From NCBI RefSeq assembly GCF_040881935.1, contig NZ_JBBECH010000078.1:1-64000 (forward strand): a stretch of 64,000 nucleotides of DNA, written 5' to 3'. This DNA is from Saccharospirillum sp040881935. Its GTDB lineage: Bacteria; Pseudomonadota; Gammaproteobacteria; Pseudomonadales; Natronospirillaceae. Below are positions 58,658 to 64,000 of the stretch, piece after piece. Numbering within the stretch: position 1 is the first letter of the stretch; each line of letters begins with the position of its first letter. The notes under the pieces were generated by a model, which searched no databases, was not told the origin of the DNA, and saw only the letters and a program-made list of their open reading frames with translations. Position numbers and translations under genes: made by a program.

Positions 58658-61393
58658 TTAGTGCACCCGAATCGGCGACACCGCCAGATGCGTCTGGTGT
58701 CGTTGCTGCACCAGGGCCAATAGGGTATCGGCCTTCATCGACTGGCTAACCAGGCCACCCTGAGCGATGTCGCAGCCCAGGTCTTTTAGCAACCGCAATT
58801 GCGCCGGTTGTTCAACCGGGCTGGCGATCACCGCCAGGTTGAGGCTGTGCGCCATCTCGATCACCGCTTTGAGCACTGGCTGCTGCCCTGCGGAGACCGC
58901 CTCACGCACCAGGGTTGGGGCCAGGCTCAGCGCATTGACCGGCACGTGCTTGAGGTGGCTCAGCGACGACTGGCCTCCCCCGAAGTCACCCAGCACCAGA
59001 TGAACGCCCAGCCGGGATAGCTTATCCAGCACACTGCGAATGTGGGTTACATCGGCCATCAACTGGCTTTCGGTCACCACCAGTTCGAGCGCATCGCTGG
59101 CAAGGCCAGTATGAGCCAGCATCGCGGCCACCTGCTCGACAAAGTTTTCATCATCGAGCTGGTTCGAAGCCAGACGCAGTGACAGACGCACTGTTTCGCA
59201 ACCCTCACGCTGCCAGCGCACTGCCTCAGTGCAGCTCTGTTGGAGACACCAGCGTTGCAACGCCGGGCCCATCCCAACGGAGCTGGCCATCGACAACAAC
59301 ACCTCCGATTCGAGCCGACCATACACCGGGTGATGCCAGATCACCCGGGCATCGACCCCTTCCAGGCGCCCACCCACCAAACGCGTACGCGGCCAGAATT
59401 CGAGGTGCAGCACCTGCCCGGCCAGTGCTTCCCTGAGTTCCAGGGCCCAGGCTTCGCTCAGCTGTGGCAGCCCGGGCGGGTAGGCGGCATGGTAATTGAT
59501 GCCATTACCACCGGTGGCACTGGCCTGAATCATCGCCTGTTGCGCCAGCGTCAGCAGGGTATCGATGTTGTCGGACTGTACTCTGCAAACCCCGATGCTG
59601 GCGGTCAGCGATACTACCTGATCGTCAATCAGCATCGGCCGGGCCACTTCCTCCAGCAGAGTCGTCAGGCACTCTTCCAAGCTGCACCGGTCGCCTTCGT
59701 ATTCGAGAAACAGTCCAAACCGATCGCCGCCAAGCCGGGCCACCCAACGCAGCGGGTCGTTCTGGTTGGTCAGCCGCGCCGCAACATCGCGCAGCAACTG
59801 ATCACCCACCGTGGTACCCACGTGGCGGTTCAGGGCAGCAAAGTCATCCAGGTTCAGAATGGCGATGGCGTAGTGGTCCGGCAACAGCGGGTCGTGCTGG
59901 TGGAATCCGGCCAACAACTCCTGGAAAAAACGCCGGTTATAGACGCCCGTCAATGCGTCGTAGGCGTCTTTGTCGGTTGGAATGAGGCCATTATAACGCT
60001 GCGACAAATCCTGACAGATGCCGAGAAAGTGGCTGATGCTGCGGTCTTTACTGCGCACCGCAGTGAGCGTCAGCAGCACCTGGATGCGCCGTGACCCGCC
60101 AATTCTGATCACTAGATCGCCGTGCCAGCGACCGTTGTTGAACAATGCCTTGGCAATGTGCTGAGATTGATGCGTGGGCATCACCGAGAACAGGTCGCGC
60201 CCCAGTAACTGGCTTTTCTGCATCCCCACAATCTGGCTGAACATCCGGTTGGCCGTTCGAAAGCACTGGTCCCGGCCGAGCACGAAGACCCCATCGGAGC
60301 TGTTGTTAAACAGCGATGCCGATAAGCTCAGCTCTTCGCGCTGGCGCATGTCGGCGCTGATGTCCCGCCGGGTACCGACCATGCGCACCGCCTGGCCAGT
60401 TGGGGAACGCTCAATCACCTTGCCACTGTCTTCGAGCCAAACCGGTTCGGTGTCATCGCCGGTCAGCAGGCGGTAGCGGGCATGGTAAAAGTCGCTGCGC
60501 CGGGTCAGGTGAGCGGACAGGGCGCGCTTGACCCGGCCGCGGTCCTCCGGATGCACCTTATCAATCAGATCCCCCCCGTCCTCGGCTTTAGTCACCTGGC
60601 CAAAAAACCGGTGCTGGTCGGAGTGATAGACCCGCCGGGCGGTGATGTCCCAATCCCAAAATCCAATGCCGCTGGCAGTCATGGCCAGATTCATCTGCTC
60701 TTCGTGTTTGATCAGCGACTGATTAACCTGCTTGCGCAGTACCACCTCTTCCTGCAAGCGTTCGTTGCTCCGGTTCAGCGCCCGGGTGCGCTCCTGAACG
60801 GTGGCTTCGAGCCGATCCCGGTTGCGTACCAGCAGTGCGTTCAGGCGTTTGTTGACCAGGGCTCGTCGCGTGGCCCGGCGCGCCATCAAATGCCCCTGCC
60901 AGGCCCCAAGCAGCACCAGACTCATCAGTGGCAGATGCACATCGATCAGGGTCTCGGCAGGCAGCGGCGGGCCAACAAAAATCGGCAGCATCATAACCGG
61001 CCCCCAGGCGGCCAGTAACGCCCGCCAGTAGGCATAAAGCGCGATGGCCGCGAGCCCGACATAGGCGATCGACAGTGTCAGACACAGCCCACCGTAATGC
61101 GCTTCATAACCCCACACCGAGGATTGCAGCACGGTCACCACCACCACAGCGGGCATGGCCCGGAAGCGCGGATACCGGTCTTGCCAGACAAGGCCAAAAC
61201 GAGACACCGCCAAGCCTGCCAGCGCCAGCACCGCCACCAATCCGGCGACGACCAACGCGTCCGGCCGACCAGGATGCACGGTCGTGCACACCAGACCCAG
61301 GGCCAGGGAGGACACCCACAACAAGTTACTGTGGCGCAACACCTGGCGTTGGCGTTCCTGACGAAAAGAGTGTCTGGCCAATGGTATGTTCAA
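58658..61393 (-). CDS. Membrane PAS-GGDEF-EAL protein with degenerate catalytic motifs
   Basis: 911 residues from a TTG at 61393 (start uncertain; a second TTG at 61381, and upstream codons look non-coding). Five to seven membrane segments (about 20-165), coiled coil, two PAS domains (about 232-347 and 357-462). The GGDEF domain carries GGDRF (about 555-559) and the EAL domain (about 657-905) carries EFW where EAL is expected. The later motif GDFGGGQSSLSHLK replaces DDFGTGYSSL. Both domains are likely inactive or altered, so it may bind c-di-GMP or act as a regulator. Confidence 0.82.
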   Translation of the reverse strand: MNIPLARHSFRQERQRQVLRHSNLLWVSSLALGLVCTTVHPGRPDALVVAGLVAVLALAGLAVSRFGLVWQDRYPRFRAMPAVVVVTVLQSSVWGYEAHYGGLCLTLSIAYVGLAAIALYAYWRALLAAWGPVMMLPIFVGPPLPAETLIDVHLPLMSLVLLGAWQGHLMARRATRRALVNKRLNALLVRNRDRLEATVQERTRALNRSNERLQEEVVLRKQVNQSLIKHEEQMNLAMTASGIGFWDWDITARRVYHSDQHRFFGQVTKAEDGGDLIDKVHPEDRGRVKRALSAHLTRRSDFYHARYRLLTGDDTEPVWLEDSGKVIERSPTGQAVRMVGTRRDISADMRQREELSLSASLFNNSSDGVFVLGRDQCFRTANRMFSQIVGMQKSQLLGRDLFSVMPTHQSQHIAKALFNNGRWHGDLVIRIGGSRRIQVLLTLTAVRSKDRSISHFLGICQDLSQRYNGLIPTDKDAYDALTGVYNRRFFQELLAGFHQHDPLLPDHYAIAILNLDDFAALNRHVGTTVGDQLLRDVAARLTNQNDPLRWVARLGGDRFGLFLEYEGDRCSLEECLTTLLEEVARPMLIDDQVVSLTASIGVCRVQSDNIDTLLTLAQQAMIQASATGGNGINYHAAYPPGLPQLSEAWALELREALAGQVLHLEFWPRTRLVGGRLEGVDARVIWHHPVYGRLESEVLLSMASSVGMGPALQRWCLQQSCTEAVRWQREGCETVRLSLRLASNQLDDENFVEQVAAMLAHTGLASDALELVVTESQLMADVTHIRSVLDKLSRLGVHLVLGDFGGGQSSLSHLKHVPVNALSLAPTLVREAVSAGQQPVLKAVIEMAHSLNLAVIASPVEQPAQLRLLKDLGCDIAQGGLVSQSMKADTLLALVQQRHQTHLAVSPIRVH

Positions 61394-61532
61394 TCCCGGT
61401 TGATTTGGGCTGGAGTATAGACCAGTCCACAAAGGCCGCAGGGCAAACGGCCTGAAAGGCCCGGGTCTTCGACTGAAGATTAATGCGCAACCCGCCCATC
61501 CACAAAGGCGGATGCCTTCTGGTACACTACCC

Positions 61533-61548
61533 CTGTTTTTTTGTACAG
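61533..61548 (+). promoter_or_regulatory. LexA (SOS) box of uvrD
   Basis: CTGTTTTTTTGTACAG fits CTG-N10-CAG with the T-rich centre and differs from the E. coli consensus CTGTATATATATACAG at only four positions. It ends 11 bases before the uvrD ATG, so LexA binding would block transcription start. uvrD is an SOS gene in E. coli. Confidence 0.85.
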
Positions 61549-61559
61549 TGAACTTACCG

Positions 61560-63725
61560 ATGAGCCTGAATGCCCTGCTAGACCAACTCAACCCCGAACA
61601 ACGCCAGGCCGTAGAAAGCGATGCCCAGCATTTACTGGTGCTGGCGGGTGCTGGCAGTGGCAAGACCCGGGTACTGACACACCGCATCGGCTGGCTGATT
61701 GCCGCGGGCCTGGCCTCGCCTTACAGCGTGCTGGCCGTGACCTTCACCAACAAAGCCGCCCGGGAAATGCGCAGCCGGGTTGAGGAATTGCTGGAGACTC
61801 CCTCCAATACACTCTGGATCGGTACCTTTCACGGCCTGGCGCACCGCCTGCTAAAGCACCACAACAAACTGGCCAACCTGCCCGACAACTTTCAGGTAAT
61901 GGACAGCGACGATCAGTTGCGGCTGGTCAAACGCTTGTTGGTCGATCTGGGCATCACCGACGATCGCGTTCAACCCAAGCAGGTGCAGTGGTTCATCAAC
62001 GGCCAGAAAGACCAAGGCCTTCGTGCCGAGTTTATACAGACCCACGGCGACTGGTATCAGGAAACGTTAAAAAACATCTACGTGCGTTACGAAGAAATCT
62101 GCCAGCGCAGTGGCCTGGTCGACTTTGGCGAACTGCTGTTGCGCGCTCACGAGCTCTGGCTCAACAACCCTGAGTTGCTCGCGAATTACCAGCAGCGTTT
62201 TACCCACTTGCTGGTCGACGAATTTCAGGACATCAACACCATTCAATACGCCTGGCTGCGCGTGCTGGCCGGCGACAAACTCAGCCTCACCATCGTCGGT
62301 GACGACGACCAGTCGATTTACGGCTGGCGTGGTGCCAAAGTCGAAACCATTCAGACGTTTAATCAGGATTTCCCCGGCACTCACCTGGTGCGACTGGAAC
62401 AAAACTACCGTTCCACCGCCACCATTCTGGACGCCGCCAACGCCGTTATCGCCAACAACCCGGCCCGGCTCGGCAAAAGCCTCTGGACCGAGGGCGACCG
62501 GGGCGACCCGATCCGGCTGTATGCAGCCTTTAACGAGCAAGACGAAGCGCGTTACATCGCCGACGAAATCAACCGCCTGATGGAAGGCGGCACCAATGCC
62601 AACACCATCGCCATGCTGTACCGCTCCAACGCGCAAAGCCGGGTGCTGGAAGAAGCGCTGATTCACAGCCAGATACCCTACCGCATTTACGGTGGGCAGC
62701 GCTTCTACGAGCGGCTGGAGGTCAAAAATGCCGTGGCTTATTTGCGGCTGATCCTGAACCGTCAAGACGACGCGGCAATTGAACGCATCATCAACGTACC
62801 AACGCGCGGCATTGGCAATAAAACCATCGAAACGCTGCGCGTGATCGCCCGGGATCAGGGGTACTCGCTGTGGGAAGCCTGCCTGTCGGCACTGGAAAAC
62901 TCGGTGCTGCCCAAGCGTGCGGCCAATGCCCTCGAAGACTTCATGTTGCTGATCGCCGACCTCAAAAAAATTGTCGCCGACAAAGAAGAACTTGGCGACA
63001 TGGTCAAAGACGTAACCGCAGCCTCCGGGCTGATTGAACACCACGAAAAAGAAAAAGGCGAGAAGGGCCGGGCCCGGGTCGAAAACCTGCAGGAACTGGT
63101 CTCCGCCGCGCAGAGCTTCGCCGGTAACGACGAAGCCGACACCCCGGTCGCGTTACTCGCTCAGTTTCTTGGCGAAGCCTCACTCGACGCAGGCGATAGC
63201 CAGGCCGATGAATTCGAAGACAGCGTGAATTTAATGACACTGCACAGCGCCAAGGGTCTGGAATTCGACCATGTGTTTCTGGTCGGATTAGAGGAAGGGC
63301 TGTTCCCGCACAAGATGTCGATGGACGATGCTTCTGGCCTGCAGGAAGAGCGACGACTGGCCTATGTCGGCGTCACCCGCGCCCGCCAGATTCTGACGCT
63401 AACGTACGCCGAAAGCCGTCGCCTGTATGGTTCGGAAACCTTCAATTCATTGTCGCGCTTTGTGCGCGAAATTCCGCAGGAATTGCTGACCGAAGTGCGA
63501 CTGCGCTCGACCGTCAGTCGGCCGGTCAATTTCGGTTTGCAACAAGACATGGCAATGGACCACGCCGGTTTCAGCCTGGGCCAGCGCGTGCTGCACCCCA
63601 TGTTCGGTGAAGGCACCTTAGTCAACGCTGAAGGCGGCGGCGCCCACGCCCGGGTGCAAGTCTCATTCGACGACGGCAGTGAACGCTGGCTGATGATGCA
63701 GTACGCCAAACTCGAAGCGATTTAA
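61560..63725 (+). CDS. uvrD: DNA helicase II UvrD
   Basis: 721 residues from the ATG at 61560 (an upstream in-frame start falls over the LexA box). 3'-5' helicase for nucleotide-excision and mismatch repair. Motif I GAGSGKTRVL (about 30-39), Ia AVTFTNKAAREM, II LLVDEFQDIN, III VGDDDQSIYGWRGA, IV LEQNYRST, V VNLMTLHSAKGLEF, VI VGVTRAR. C-terminal part binds UvrB/RNA polymerase. The 2B insertion is present, distinguishing UvrD/Rep from shorter helicases. The next gene starts one base after the stop. Confidence 0.97.
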   Translation: MSLNALLDQLNPEQRQAVESDAQHLLVLAGAGSGKTRVLTHRIGWLIAAGLASPYSVLAVTFTNKAAREMRSRVEELLETPSNTLWIGTFHGLAHRLLKHHNKLANLPDNFQVMDSDDQLRLVKRLLVDLGITDDRVQPKQVQWFINGQKDQGLRAEFIQTHGDWYQETLKNIYVRYEEICQRSGLVDFGELLLRAHELWLNNPELLANYQQRFTHLLVDEFQDINTIQYAWLRVLAGDKLSLTIVGDDDQSIYGWRGAKVETIQTFNQDFPGTHLVRLEQNYRSTATILDAANAVIANNPARLGKSLWTEGDRGDPIRLYAAFNEQDEARYIADEINRLMEGGTNANTIAMLYRSNAQSRVLEEALIHSQIPYRIYGGQRFYERLEVKNAVAYLRLILNRQDDAAIERIINVPTRGIGNKTIETLRVIARDQGYSLWEACLSALENSVLPKRAANALEDFMLLIADLKKIVADKEELGDMVKDVTAASGLIEHHEKEKGEKGRARVENLQELVSAAQSFAGNDEADTPVALLAQFLGEASLDAGDSQADEFEDSVNLMTLHSAKGLEFDHVFLVGLEEGLFPHKMSMDDASGLQEERRLAYVGVTRARQILTLTYAESRRLYGSETFNSLSRFVREIPQELLTEVRLRSTVSRPVNFGLQQDMAMDHAGFSLGQRVLHPMFGEGTLVNAEGGGAHARVQVSFDDGSERWLMMQYAKLEAI

Positions 63726-63726
63726 T

Positions 63727-64000
63727 ATGAATGGCGCGACGATTAACAGCTTTGCTCCGGTCGAACCGGACCAGGCCAAAGTACTGATCATCGGTTCAAT
63801 GCCGGGCAAAGCATCGTTAAACGCGCACCAGTATTATGCCCACCCGCGCAACGCCTTCTGGCCAATACTCGGGCACTGGCTTGGTTTTGATGCAAACCTG
63901 CCCTACGAGGAACGACTGGCTCAGTTAACCCAGCGCCACATTGGCTTATGGGATGCACTCTACCAGTGCGAACGGCCTTCCAGCCTCGATTCTGATATCG
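63727..64000 (+). CDS. Uracil-DNA glycosylase-family protein (DNA-deoxyinosine glycosylase-like), partial
   Basis: 91 residues before the window ends; the 3' part is missing. Family marks are the segment KVLIIGSMPGKASL (GSMPG motif, about 19-32) and QYYAHPRNAFWPIL (about 35-48), both typical of MUG/deoxyinosine glycosylase-like enzymes that remove deaminated bases. It starts one base after the uvrD stop, so the two repair genes are coupled and probably under the same LexA box. Confidence 0.88.
   Translation, partial: MNGATINSFAPVEPDQAKVLIIGSMPGKASLNAHQYYAHPRNAFWPILGHWLGFDANLPYEERLAQLTQRHIGLWDALYQCERPSSLDSDI

Noticed and set aside
58409..58723. A 104-codon plus-strand frame overlapping the end of the GGDEF-EAL gene
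   Set aside because: Part of it is antisense to a conserved EAL domain and the rest has no signature.
1..64000. CRISPR arrays, insertion sequences, prophage
   Set aside because: No regular direct repeats with unique spacers, no transposase or integrase motifs, and no phage structural genes were seen in the translated frames.

Overview
The window looks like the chromosome of a gammaproteobacterium of the Oceanospirillales/Pseudomonas-Marinobacter type. The reasons are gene content and order: tyrS directly beside an rRNA-type promoter, erpA, bactofilin, ptsP-rppH-HAD, hslR-hslO, cysQ, CpxRA-like genes and typA. I cannot fix the genus. Position 1 probably lies at a contig break inside an rRNA operon leader, and a 100-N gap at 21918-22017 is a scaffold join between two contigs that share 55 bp.

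Layout. 0-8.6 kb: rrn-type promoter, tyrS, an M23 peptidase, erpA, bactofilin plus a membrane coiled-coil protein, a ClC channel, and the haem genes hemJ and hemL. 8.7-9 kb: two almost identical tRNA-Leu(CAG) genes. 9-15 kb: PAP2 and Smr proteins, a CpxRA-like two-component pair with its own CpxR box, GNAT and YbaK. 15-21 kb: rpiA and ilvA (divergent), a nuclease-like orphan, and a MocR regulator divergent from a flavin-binding oxidase-like gene. 21-29.9 kb: an accessory patch of short enzymes (F420 reductase-like, epimerase, PhzF, GFA, YdeI, GNAT, DUF3703, methyltransferase, GST), small membrane proteins and at least two decayed genes. 30-42.4 kb: core genes typA, a hybrid sensor kinase, ptsP-rppH, HAD, imelysin, cysQ, hslR-hslO, hlyU. 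42.4-43.1 kb: a non-coding region with a near-consensus sigma-54 promoter, A-rich Hfq/Crc-type motifs and a terminator. 43.1-54 kb: MBL hydrolase, LysE, an iron(III) ABC importer with a Fur-like site, a VWA/MoxR pair, sirtuin and thioesterase. 54-64 kb: a NaV-type channel, a DnaQ-like exonuclease, a CBS/DUF294 protein, a degenerate GGDEF-EAL protein, uvrD under a LexA box, and a partial uracil-DNA-glycosylase-family gene at the right edge.

Most notable signals. (1) The 42.69-42.93 kb region looks like a CrcZ/CrcY-type Hfq-titrating small RNA: a GG-N10-GC sigma-54 promoter, upstream repeats two helical turns apart, three A-rich motifs and an intrinsic terminator. (2) Four intergenic palindromic elements of about 95-110 bp share a conserved core, but each has its own inverted-repeat arms. 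The arm differences are compensated between arms, so pairing appears to be under selection. (3) A minus-strand terminator between hemJ and hemL has no gene in front of it. (4) Gene remnants (methyltransferase with an amber codon, frameshifted GrpB) sit in the accessory patch. Everything is by-eye reading of one sequence; no database search was run.
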